Below are positions 41,969 through 50,105 of a DNA stretch of 64,000 bases, in pieces (position 1 is the first letter of the stretch; each line of letters begins with the position of its first letter). The stretch comes from Flavobacteriales bacterium (GTDB lineage Bacteria; Bacteroidota; Bacteroidia; Flavobacteriales; Schleiferiaceae), in assembly GCA_017795025.1 (NCBI GenBank), contig CP051243.1, positions 1,426,001 through 1,490,000 of the forward strand, written 5' to 3'. A model generated the notes under the pieces. It did not search any database. It was not told where the DNA came from and saw only the letters and a list, made by a program, of their open reading frames with translations. The position numbers and the translations under genes were made by a program.

Positions 41969-42069
41969 CTAACAACAATTACCTCTTACCGGTCTATTCT
42001 TAAACAAGCTGCTGTACCTTATTTCTTTTCTCCCGCTTGCATATAGTTCATCCTCCGCTAAGAACTGCA

Positions 42070-42108
42070 AAAACCTCAAGTGCTTTTAAAAAAACCCCTT
42101 GAGGTTTT
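42070..42108. terminator. Inverted repeat, possible terminator
   Basis: AAAACCTCAAG (42070-42080) pairs with CTTGAGGTTTT (42098-42108) across a 17-nt loop; both strands have T-rich flanks. A third CTCTTGAGCTTTTT follows nearby. Lies in the otherwise featureless stretch 41969-42292, between the T9SS remnant and the MDR oxidoreductase gene, where I see no gene on either strand. Confidence 0.5.
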
Positions 42109-42292
42109 GACTAAAAGTTCAGCAGCTTTTTTAAAAATCCTCTTGAGCTTTTTGGGAAGGGTAAAGGTCAAGGGAGCACCTAATACCTGAAGCTCCAATC
42201 TTTTTATAGGCAAGGGGCAAAAAAAGACCGCTGCCCGAGCAACTATCAGAGGAGCCAACAGTGTCAAAAACCTATAGAAGCAAATCAAAACC

Positions 42293-43240
42293 ATGAAAGC
42301 CATTACCAAATACCGCTACGGAGGTCCGGAAGTCTTAAACTACGAGTCGGTGCCCCATCCCCTTCCCCAAGGAAATGAAGTGCTGGTTAAAGTAATGGCA
42401 AACTCGGCCAATCCTGCCGACTGGCACATTATGCGCGGGAAGCCCTATTTCGCTCGTCTGCAATTTGGACTCTCTAAACCGACACAGGCCATCTTGGGTT
42501 CCGACTTTGCTGGAATCGTCGAAGCCATAGGTCCAGAAGTGCAAAACCTTAAACCGGGCGATCGGGTATTTGGCGAGAATATGCAAGGGGCTTTTGCTGA
42601 ATACTGCCTAAGTAAGGAAAGTGTAATGGCCCGAATGCCCCAGGAAAGCTCCTTTGAAGAAATGGCTGGCCTACCCATCGCAGGACTTACCGCCTACCAA
42701 GGTTTATTGGAGCATGGGAAATTAAAATCTGGAGAAAGGGTACTTATTAATGGCGCCTCTGGCGGAGTAGGTCATTTTGCCCTTCAGATAGCCAAAGCTT
42801 ATGGGGCTAGAGTAAGCGCGGTTTGCTCTTCAAAAAACAAAGACTTTGTAAAAAACTTAGGCGCCGAAACGGTTTTGGCTTATGATGATCCCGCATGGGC
42901 TAGTTATCAAGAGCAGCACGATTTAGTAGTAGACTGTCATGGTAATTTAAAGCATGCCGATTTAAAACGCTTGGGTCGTCGAGCCGTGCTGATTGGTTTT
43001 ACGGGTATGGCTCCCATGCTTCGTCTTTTAGCTTGCAATATGTTTAGTAAATATCCCTTAGCCCAGTTTACCGCTCAAGCGCGAAAAGAAGATTTAGAAA
43101 TGCTGGCGCAATTGGTAGAGGAAGGGCAAGTGCAAACCCATATCGACCGCAGCTATGCCGCTCCCGAAATTCCTCTGGCCATAGCCTACATCGAAAAAAT
43201 GCGCACCCGCGGAAAGGTGGTCATGCGCTGGGAACATTAA
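42293..43240 (+). CDS. Zinc-independent MDR oxidoreductase (quinone reductase-like)
   Basis: 315-residue NAD(P)H-dependent medium-chain oxidoreductase. N-terminal GroES-like domain (LVKVMANSANPADWHIMRG), then a Rossmann domain with NGASGGVGHFALQIAK (nucleotide-binding). Cysteine/histidine ligands of the catalytic and structural zincs of alcohol dehydrogenases are absent, placing it in the quinone oxidoreductase/enoyl reductase branch. Substrate unknown. Marks return to core sequence after the accessory region. Confidence 0.9.
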   Translation: MKAITKYRYGGPEVLNYESVPHPLPQGNEVLVKVMANSANPADWHIMRGKPYFARLQFGLSKPTQAILGSDFAGIVEAIGPEVQNLKPGDRVFGENMQGAFAEYCLSKESVMARMPQESSFEEMAGLPIAGLTAYQGLLEHGKLKSGERVLINGASGGVGHFALQIAKAYGARVSAVCSSKNKDFVKNLGAETVLAYDDPAWASYQEQHDLVVDCHGNLKHADLKRLGRRAVLIGFTGMAPMLRLLACNMFSKYPLAQFTAQARKEDLEMLAQLVEEGQVQTHIDRSYAAPEIPLAIAYIEKMRTRGKVVMRWEH

Positions 43241-43263
43241 TTACCTTTGCCGCAAAAGCATTC

Positions 43264-43620
43264 ATGTCGAAAAAGAAATCCAATTCCCTCGAAGACCTCG
43301 GTAATATGGTATTTTCTACCGGGAATGCCGGTTTCCAAGGTTTTGATGAAGAAGAGGAAAACGAAAGCCTAGCGCCTTCCGATCAGCTATTGGAAGTTCA
43401 TCTCGAAAAAAAAGGTCGCGGAGGCAAAACTGCCGTCCTCGTAAAGGGCTTTGAAGGTTCGGAGGAAGAACTAAAAGATTTAGCCAAATCCCTAAAGTCG
43501 CATTGTGCCACCGGAGGCTCGGTTAAGGATGGCGAAATAATTATTCAGGGTGACTTACGGCCCAAGGTATTAGACTATCTAAATAAAGAGGGCTATAAAA
43601 CCAAACGGGTAGGTGGCTAA
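43264..43620 (+). CDS. SUI1/YciH family translation factor
   Basis: 118-residue protein whose C-terminal 70 residues (about 48-118; LEVHLEKKGRGGKTAVLVKG, LAKSLKSHCATGGSVKDGEI, QGDLRPKVLDYL) match the eIF1/SUI1 domain that in bacteria (YciH) contacts the 30S initiation complex and favours correct start selection. The N-terminal part is acidic and probably disordered. 23 nt after the oxidoreductase gene. Confidence 0.93.
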   Translation: MSKKKSNSLEDLGNMVFSTGNAGFQGFDEEEENESLAPSDQLLEVHLEKKGRGGKTAVLVKGFEGSEEELKDLAKSLKSHCATGGSVKDGEIIIQGDLRPKVLDYLNKEGYKTKRVGG

Positions 43621-43670
43621 TTCCATCTGAAAAAGCTTTGTTAATCTCGTATAACTTGGAAAGGCTTGCG

Positions 43671-44195
43671 CTAAACCCCCTGCTTTTTTAACTCGGTAAT
43701 CAATACGCCTCGGTATACCCAAGGAATTAGGGCCAAGGGAATTAGGGCTAAATAGGCCAAGAGAGAATCGGCTCCACTTTGGGCCTGCCAAAACAACCAG
43801 GCGGCACTTAAGGCTAAGAGAGCCAAAAAGCCAAAGGCTCGAATAAGGGCATTGCCCTGTTCTACCTTTAACTGAGTTTGCGCTTCTTGGTTTTGCAGGC
43901 GTACCGGACTACTCTCCTGCCAAAGCAAACGGTAATATTTTGGCCAGTGTCTTTCTTTTCGGGTAAGCAACTCGGCGTTTAGATAAAGGGCTTTGCGATG
44001 CTCATTCAGCTCTATCCAAATACCATCTTCCTTTCCAAAGAGGCCACCGCAATTAATTTGATAGCGACCTGCTGGCAATTGTAAACGAATCGTTTCCCCA
44101 AAACCAATACGCGCCACTTGTTCGCGGTTCACATAAACTGGATAGGCTTCCCAATAGCCGGCCCGATCACGACGTTGAATAAGAAGTTCAGCCAT
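43671..44195 (-). CDS. Membrane protein of unknown function downstream of bshA
   Basis: 174 residues from ATG 44195 (earlier in-frame codon not needed). The first 110 residues look like a soluble beta-rich domain (VYVNREQVARIGFGETIRLQLPAGRYQINCGG, reminiscent of DUF2846-like folds), followed by two hydrophobic helices (about 118-165) and a short basic tail. I do not recognise it with confidence. Starts within the last 8 nt of bshA (ATGGCTGA), so it is translationally coupled, but involvement in bacillithiol is not shown. Confidence 0.65.
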   Translation of the reverse strand: MAELLIQRRDRAGYWEAYPVYVNREQVARIGFGETIRLQLPAGRYQINCGGLFGKEDGIWIELNEHRKALYLNAELLTRKERHWPKYYRLLWQESSPVRLQNQEAQTQLKVEQGNALIRAFGFLALLALSAAWLFWQAQSGADSLLAYLALIPLALIPWVYRGVLITELKKQGV

Positions 44196-45318
44196 TACAA
44201 CAACGGGCAATAGCCTCTTCGTACTCTTTTAAATAGAGCGGCACCACCTTATCGATAGAAAAGCGTTCCGCCTGAACCCGCGCGGCCTGAGCAAAATCTA
44301 AATGTCGCTGCGCATCGGAGAGAATGTGCATGGCCCCGGCAAAAAGCGCATCTACATCGCCAATATCGGCCGTCATGCCCGTTTGCCCGTGAATATTCAC
44401 TTCCCCTAAACCACCGGCATTGGAAGAAACCACCGGTACCCCAGCGCCCATCGCCTCTAAGGCTGCTAAACCAAAACTCTCTTTTTCGGAGGGTAAGAGG
44501 AAGAGGTCGGAAATGCATAAAATGCGTTCTACCTCCGAGGTTTTACCTAAGAACTTAACTTTCTCGGCAATCCCCAAATCCTGAGCTTGCTTGCGGGCGC
44601 GCTCTTTTTCGGGTCCATCACCCAACATTAAAAGCACCGCCGGCATTTGCTCTTGGATGCGAAAGAAGGTTTCTACCACATCAGGGATGCGTTTTACCTT
44701 CCGGAAATTGGAAACATGAGTGATGATTTTCTCGCCTTCCTGGGCGAAGTTGTGCTTGCAGGAATCATCCGGACGATACAAACTAAGGTCCAAGAAATTG
44801 GGAATAACCTCAATCTCCTTTTGAATATTAAAAAAGGCCAGGGTGTCCTGCTTTAAGCTTTCACTTACCGAGGTAACCACATCCGAATTATTGATGCTGA
44901 AGTTTACCGCTTGTTTGTAACTCGGGTTGCGACCTACTAAGGTGATATCGGTACCATGTAAGGTGGTTACAATGGGGAGCTTCACTCCTTTTTCGAGTAA
45001 AATTTGCTTAGCCATATAGGCGGCATAAGCGTGCGGAATGGCATAATGTACGTGAATCACCTCAAGCTTATACTTAAGGGCGATGTTCACCATTTTACTG
45101 CTGAGGGCCAACTCATAAGGCTGGTATTCAAACAAGGGATAATCTTGCACATTTACCTCGTGGTAATAAATATTGGGTTCCAATACATCGAGGCGCACCG
45201 GTTGCGAATACGACATAAAGTGAACCTTATGTCCTAGCTTGGCTAAATACATGCCCAGCTCCGTAGCTACTACTCCACTTCCACCGTAAGTGGGGTATCC
45301 AACAATACCTATATTCAC
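44188..45318 (-). CDS. bshA: N-acetyl-alpha-D-glucosaminyl L-malate synthase
   Basis: First committed enzyme of bacillithiol synthesis: joins UDP-GlcNAc and L-malate. GT-B glycosyltransferase (GT4) of 376 residues. The N-terminal IGIVGYPTYGGSGVVATELG, KVHFMSYSQPVRL and HVHYAIPHAYAAYMAKQ are diagnostic of BshA, and the C-terminal half holds the GT4 nucleotide site (PSEKESFGLAALEAMGAGVPV). bshB and bshC are not in the window. Bacillithiol would be the low-molecular-weight thiol that works alongside the peroxiredoxin at 19 kb. Confidence 0.94.
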   Translation of the reverse strand: MNIGIVGYPTYGGSGVVATELGMYLAKLGHKVHFMSYSQPVRLDVLEPNIYYHEVNVQDYPLFEYQPYELALSSKMVNIALKYKLEVIHVHYAIPHAYAAYMAKQILLEKGVKLPIVTTLHGTDITLVGRNPSYKQAVNFSINNSDVVTSVSESLKQDTLAFFNIQKEIEVIPNFLDLSLYRPDDSCKHNFAQEGEKIITHVSNFRKVKRIPDVVETFFRIQEQMPAVLLMLGDGPEKERARKQAQDLGIAEKVKFLGKTSEVERILCISDLFLLPSEKESFGLAALEAMGAGVPVVSSNAGGLGEVNIHGQTGMTADIGDVDALFAGAMHILSDAQRHLDFAQAARVQAERFSIDKVVPLYLKEYEEAIARCCNG

Positions 45319-45319
45319 C

Positions 45320-45994
45320 TTATCGTATTTCTCCTTTACGGTATTTCACGGTTTTTTCTACTGAGCCATCCTCAGCATAATAAACCCATTCCCCGTCTTC
45401 TTTATCGTCTTTGTACTGTCCTTCTACCTTAATACTGCCATCCTTGTAGTATTCGCGGTAGCTACCCTGACGTTCGTTGTCAGAATAATTGTATACCGAT
45501 TTCACTTCCCCGTCTTGGTAAAAGGTTTTGGCCTCGCCTTCTAGCTCGTCCATCTCGTAAGTAAGCATGGTGCTCATATTGCCATTGGTGTAATACCAAA
45601 TAGCCTTTCCATTCTTTTTACCGTCTTCGTAGGTATTTTGCTCTTGCTTTTTACCATTGTCGTAGTACTTGGTAAACAAACCTTGTTCCTTACCATTTAC
45701 GTACAAACCTTCTTCCTTAATTCTTCCGCGATTACTCACCTTTAGTAAGGGGCCATCCAATACTCCGTGCTTGTAATATTGCATTTTAGTAATGCTTCCG
45801 GTTTGGCGGTATTTAAAGTACACCCCATCCCTTTTACCTTCCGAATCGTAGGTAATCATTTCCTTGGGAAGGCCGTTTTGGTGAAACTTAACTATGGTAG
45901 TATCTATTCGAGTACTATCCGCTTGGGCGAGGCTAAATTTAGGGAGCCATACCAAGCAGAGGAGCAGCAGGGTCGTCGATTTCAATCGCTTCAT
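45320..45994 (-). CDS. Secreted MORN-repeat (YwqK-type) protein
   Basis: 224 residues with a signal peptide (to about residue 24, FSLAQ) and about seven tandem MORN-like repeats of roughly 20-23 residues with the pattern Y-x-D/N-G-K/x-x-x-G/E-x-x-x-x-Y (for example YYDNGKKQEQNTYEDGKKNG and YYKDGSIKVEGQYKDDKEDG). Annotated in databases as YwqK-family antitoxin, a name with little functional value here. Its first 56 nt overlap the 3' end of the GH3 gene in a different frame, an unusually long overlap. Terminates 1 nt before bshA's start. Confidence 0.85.
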   Translation of the reverse strand: MKRLKSTTLLLLCLVWLPKFSLAQADSTRIDTTIVKFHQNGLPKEMITYDSEGKRDGVYFKYRQTGSITKMQYYKHGVLDGPLLKVSNRGRIKEEGLYVNGKEQGLFTKYYDNGKKQEQNTYEDGKKNGKAIWYYTNGNMSTMLTYEMDELEGEAKTFYQDGEVKSVYNYSDNERQGSYREYYKDGSIKVEGQYKDDKEDGEWVYYAEDGSVEKTVKYRKGEIR

Positions 45995-48869
45995 AGATTA
46001 CTTCTTGAATTTTAGTTCGGGTTGAAAGACTTAGTAATTTTCGGTTTTCGGCATCGGGATGCACCCGGTTGGAGAGAAAAATGTAAACGATTTCCTCTAC
46101 CGGATCCGCCCAGGCTAAGGTACCGGTAAATCCGCTGTGACCAAAACTTTCGTCGGATACACATCCACAAGTGGGTCCCGGTCCTTCCAACTGCGGCTTA
46201 TCAAAACCGATTCCCCTGCGGTTCTTCGTTTGGCAATACTGACAACGAATAAACTCATTTACGGTAACCGAATCAAAATAACGCAAGCCGGCATATTCTC
46301 CTTTTTGCATATACATCTGCATCAGCTTAGCTAAATCGTTGGCACTGCTAAACAAACCGGCATGTCCGGCCACTCCACCTAATAAGGCCGCACCCTGATC
46401 ATGAACATAGCCTCGCACTAAAGAGCGACGAAAAAGTTTATCATTCTCGGTGGGTACGATAAGCTGCAAAGGATAAACTTCTAAAGGGCGGTACACCATG
46501 GTATTGGCACCCATTGGTTTAAAAAAGTGATCGTGAATAAGCTCATTGATCGGACGACCTTCCATGCGCTCAATGATTTGCATAAAGAGGTAATAGCCAA
46601 GGTCGCTGTAGCGGTATTCTTTTTTAGCCAATAAGTCTGAATCGAGAATGCGCTTAAGAATGGTGTCGCGCATGTACCGCTGACTGTATAGGCCTTCGCT
46701 AACCACATTGGGATACTCAAAATTGCGTTGCTTACCGTAATAGCCCTCTTTATATTTTCCTTGATCTAAGGTTTCCAGATAAAAGGGAATCCAGGGTTTG
46801 AGTCCGCTTTGGTGCGCTAAAATCTCCCTAAGTACCAGGTTTTCTTTATTGGTCCCTTTGGCTTCGGGCAGGTAATAACCGAGGGTTTGATCTAAATTGA
46901 TTTTCCCTTCTTCTACCAAGCGCATTAAAAGCGGTACGGTAACCGCGATTTTGGTGATACTGGCTAAATCGTAAATATGCTCGGAGCGCACCTCAGTTGA
47001 CTTCTGTTGATCGATATACCCGAAGTTTTTATGGTACACCACCTGCCCCTTTCGGGCGACCAAAACTTGGGCTCCGGGGGTAGCCCCTTGATTCATGGCT
47101 TCCTGCACCAAGGCGTCGATGCGGGCTAAAGTTGCTGCATCCAAACCAACTGCTCCGGGATAATGATAGCCCAAGCGACCAATGGCTTGAGTATTTAAAC
47201 CAAAGCCGGCTTCAAATGGCTCACCCGCCGAAACCGGTAATCGCCCTTTTGCACCCAAGGCACCAAAAATAATTTGCGCCGCTACCGCCTCGGCATCGGG
47301 ATTATTCTGATAGGAGAGTAAAAGCGCCTCGGCCTCACGTGCTTCCGGAAAATCGAGCAAGGAATAGGGATTCGAAAAAAGGGTGATGATGAGTTTATTT
47401 TGCAAGCCAATGCGACGGGCAAAGCGGCGAATATTCTCGGCAATTTTATAGGATTTCCATGGATTTTGGTTGGAGGTATACAGGCCTAAAATCACATAGT
47501 CGTAGTCGGCCAAAGCGGCGATAATCTCCTCCTGGCGGGCGTCACTGTATTCAAAATACTCCACCTGGGTATACTTCTTCAACATCTCCCCGAAATGGCC
47601 ACTCACCTCGGTTCCGGCGCTTACGCAGGCAATCTTCAAATTGGCCAATTCCTTTACCGGCAGGGTTTTGTTTTTATTGATGAGCAAGGTGCTGGCTTCG
47701 GCATAAATATTACGGTTTAAGATCTGATCTTCTTCCCGAATAAGTTGAGGCGCTAGCGTACTGGCTTCAATATGCTTTTTTTGCGATAATCCCATCCAAT
47801 GCTTAGCGAGGAGAATACGAGCCACGCTGGCATCAATGCTGGCCGTATCTATTATACCGGCCTTTAAAGCGACCCTTAATTGGGTCTTTGCCAATTTCAC
47901 ATTTTCGCTAAACACCAAAACGTCATTACCCGCTTTAATCGATTCGAGGTCAACCATTCCCGGTTCATAATCCCGGGCTACGCCTTGCATGTTAAGGGCA
48001 TCGGTAAAGCTTAATCCATCGAAGCCCATTTCCTTTCGCAGGACCTCCAAAGCTAAGGGAGACAATGAAGTCGGTTTACCGGAAGGATCAATGGCCGGTA
48101 CATTAAGGTGGGCTACCATTACCCCGCCTAATCCGCTCGAGGCCAATTGTTGGTAAGGGTAAAGCTCCACCGCATCGAGGCGCTTGCGATCGTGCAGCAC
48201 ACTGGGTAGGGTTTTATGAGAATCGGCATCGGTATCGCCATGGCCCGGGAAGTGCTTGGCTACCGCTAAAACATGCTCACTCTGCATTCCGCGCATCACC
48301 GCTGCGGCAATTCGGGTAACCTTTTCGGGGTCTTCCCCAAAAGAACGCGCCCCGATAATAGGATTCTTTGGATTGGTATTTATATCGACTACCGGCGCAA
48401 AATTGATGTGCACGCCCAGGGCTTTGCAATGTTGGGCGATAGCTTTGCCATACTCATAGGCCAAAGCCGTATCCTGCAGAGCCCCCAGAGTAATAGGCCA
48501 AGGGAATTTATAAGTTTCGGGCAGTCGCATCGCTAAACCCCATTCGGCATCCATGGCGATCATGAGGGGCAACTTAGCCTGCATTTGGTACATATTGGTT
48601 AGGCGCGCTTGCTCCTTAGGCGTCCCTTGAAAAAAGATGAGACCGCCAATATGTTCTTCCTTCACCAGCTTTAGAATTTCCTGCTCATGTGCCTTTCCCT
48701 TGTTGGAGTAGGCCGCCACCATAAACAGCTGACCTAGTTTTTCATCCATGCTCATGGCGGCAAGTTGCTGCTTGGCCCAGGCCGTATCTGCTTGATAAAT
48801 CGCGGCATTTTGACCCATTAAAATGAACGGGGCTATTGCCAAAAGGAGTAGAGAGCGCAATGCGGACAT
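45939..48869 (-). CDS. GH3 glycosidase-serine hydrolase (beta-lactamase fold) fusion
   Basis: 976-residue exported two-enzyme protein. Signal peptide about 1-20. N-terminal family 3 glycoside hydrolase (about 30-380) with KHFPGHGDTDADSHK and nucleophile D290 in GLSFTDALN, typical of beta-N-acetylglucosaminidase; GH3 C-terminal domain to about 560. A beta-lactamase/transpeptidase-like serine hydrolase follows (about 590-960) with S637-x-x-K640 (LASITKIA), a Y-S-D/N-like motif (YRYSDLGYY) and HSGF. Both parts act on cell wall or muropeptide material, so joint recycling of murein fragments is likely. The fusion is known in Bacteroidota. Confidence 0.92.
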   Translation of the reverse strand: MSALRSLLLLAIAPFILMGQNAAIYQADTAWAKQQLAAMSMDEKLGQLFMVAAYSNKGKAHEQEILKLVKEEHIGGLIFFQGTPKEQARLTNMYQMQAKLPLMIAMDAEWGLAMRLPETYKFPWPITLGALQDTALAYEYGKAIAQHCKALGVHINFAPVVDINTNPKNPIIGARSFGEDPEKVTRIAAAVMRGMQSEHVLAVAKHFPGHGDTDADSHKTLPSVLHDRKRLDAVELYPYQQLASSGLGGVMVAHLNVPAIDPSGKPTSLSPLALEVLRKEMGFDGLSFTDALNMQGVARDYEPGMVDLESIKAGNDVLVFSENVKLAKTQLRVALKAGIIDTASIDASVARILLAKHWMGLSQKKHIEASTLAPQLIREEDQILNRNIYAEASTLLINKNKTLPVKELANLKIACVSAGTEVSGHFGEMLKKYTQVEYFEYSDARQEEIIAALADYDYVILGLYTSNQNPWKSYKIAENIRRFARRIGLQNKLIITLFSNPYSLLDFPEAREAEALLLSYQNNPDAEAVAAQIIFGALGAKGRLPVSAGEPFEAGFGLNTQAIGRLGYHYPGAVGLDAATLARIDALVQEAMNQGATPGAQVLVARKGQVVYHKNFGYIDQQKSTEVRSEHIYDLASITKIAVTVPLLMRLVEEGKINLDQTLGYYLPEAKGTNKENLVLREILAHQSGLKPWIPFYLETLDQGKYKEGYYGKQRNFEYPNVVSEGLYSQRYMRDTILKRILDSDLLAKKEYRYSDLGYYLFMQIIERMEGRPINELIHDHFFKPMGANTMVYRPLEVYPLQLIVPTENDKLFRRSLVRGYVHDQGAALLGGVAGHAGLFSSANDLAKLMQMYMQKGEYAGLRYFDSVTVNEFIRCQYCQTKNRRGIGFDKPQLEGPGPTCGCVSDESFGHSGFTGTLAWADPVEEIVYIFLSNRVHPDAENRKLLSLSTRTKIQEVIYEAIEIDDPAAPLLGMAP

Positions 48870-49012
48870 TTAATACTATTTAATCGACTAAAGTAAGGGC
48901 TATAAGTGCAGAACGCACAAGCAGGGAGCGGAAGTATTCCACAGGGGGTGGTGGATTGGTTTTGGGGGGATTTGAGGGATTGGACTGCCTTATTAGGGCA
49001 TGGGTAACCTCG

Positions 49013-49181
49013 GAGGACTGTCCCCTTCGTGCGACGAAGGGGTGGCTCCGACGCAGGTCGGAGACGGGGTAGTTTTGACTTCCCAATGTCGAAAAACCAA
49101 CTTAGATAATTATTGGACTCAGTAGTGTATTGTGCTAGCAACTACCCCGGCTGCGCCACCCCTTCAACCCTTGACGGGGAC
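49013..49181. repeat. Inverted pair of small hairpin repeats
   Basis: Forward copy at about 49013-49080: CCCCTTCG (49022-49029)/CGAAGGGG (49035-49042), CTCCGAC (49046-49052)/GTCGGAG (49057-49063), then ACGGGGTAGTTTTGACT. A second, shortened copy in reverse orientation lies at about 49141-49181; its reverse complement reads GTCCCCG, AAGGGGTGGCGCAGC, CGGGGTAGTTG. The two face each other across about 60 nt. This accounts for most of the 349-nt gene-free stretch 48870-49218. Confidence 0.75.
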
Positions 49182-49218
49182 GTCACCCTGAGCAATTTGT
49201 GTACTAAAAACCACCCCC

Positions 49219-50067
49219 CTAATAAACCACAAGCCGTACCTCTTCCGCTACGCCATCTCCCTTCACCCGGGCGATGTATATTCCTTTATCGAGGTTTTGC
49301 AGATCAAAGTACTGAGGACCTTTTTCGAAGTTGATGCTTTGAAGGAGTGCTCCGCCCATGGAGATGATTTGCAGTTCGGCCTGAGGGAAAGGATTTTCGA
49401 AGTACAGTTGCTGATCCATCTGCCGTAAGGTAAAACGAGGGCTTTCGATTTCTTCCTGACCAATCCAGTTGGAGCCTTCACCGGCGGTAATTCCCTCCCC
49501 ATACTGCTCTTTATAGGCAAAATCTTTAATAGTGATGGATTTATAGTCGGCCGAAAGATCGACCCGAATCCAACCAAAAAACTCGCGAGCCGTATCGTTT
49601 ACCTCCGCTCGAAAACGAATTCCGATAAGACCATTTAAGGCGCCGTTAAATTTATCGTTGGCATGACCGGTATCGCTAATCTCTAAGGCGAGCTGACCTA
49701 AAGCATTGCTTCCGCCAGCTCCTTTAAAAGGTTTACCCGGCCCAATACTGTCGCCCGGACTAAGATTAAAGGGATAGGCGTAGTTTCCATAATCGAGTCC
49801 CATCACTGAATTCCCGACATTCCCGCGGGCTTGAATAAAGCTTCCGCTCACATTAAATATGGAGGTATCCACATATTGAATAAAGCGGTAATCAACCACC
49901 CCAAGGGAATCTTCATCGATATCCAAATCCCAAAAAGCATTATTGGTATTTAAGGTAGTATCGGGAAGATCAACGTATTTGATTTGCGCTTGTACACCTG
50001 AAGCCGCTAAAAGGCCCCCAATGGCGCCTAGGTACTTCAGACTTTCGATTTGCTTTTTATCCTTCAT
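49219..50067 (-). CDS. Secreted protein with T9SS sorting domain
   Basis: 282 residues from ATG 50067; a hydrophobic export signal follows the basic start (LGAIGGLLAASGVQAQ). The middle (about 30-190) is beta-rich and of unrecognised type (NAFWDLDIDEDSLGVVDYRF, IRFRAEVNDTAREFFGWIRV). The final 70 residues (FENPFPQAELQIISMGGALL to IYIARVKGDG) resemble a type A sorting domain though the YPNP motif is reduced to FENPFP. Upstream TTG at 50085 rejected. Followed by the hairpin repeat pair. Confidence 0.78.
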   Translation of the reverse strand: MKDKKQIESLKYLGAIGGLLAASGVQAQIKYVDLPDTTLNTNNAFWDLDIDEDSLGVVDYRFIQYVDTSIFNVSGSFIQARGNVGNSVMGLDYGNYAYPFNLSPGDSIGPGKPFKGAGGSNALGQLALEISDTGHANDKFNGALNGLIGIRFRAEVNDTAREFFGWIRVDLSADYKSITIKDFAYKEQYGEGITAGEGSNWIGQEEIESPRFTLRQMDQQLYFENPFPQAELQIISMGGALLQSINFEKGPQYFDLQNLDKGIYIARVKGDGVAEEVRLVVY

Positions 50068-50105
50068 ATTTCTAAAACTGGGCAAAAATCTATAAAAGCT
50101 GCGGA

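Noticed and set aside
42076-42309. 77-residue minus-strand ORF overlapping the start of the MDR gene
   Set aside because: Hydrophobic but overlaps a real start codon and an inverted repeat, with no family resemblance.
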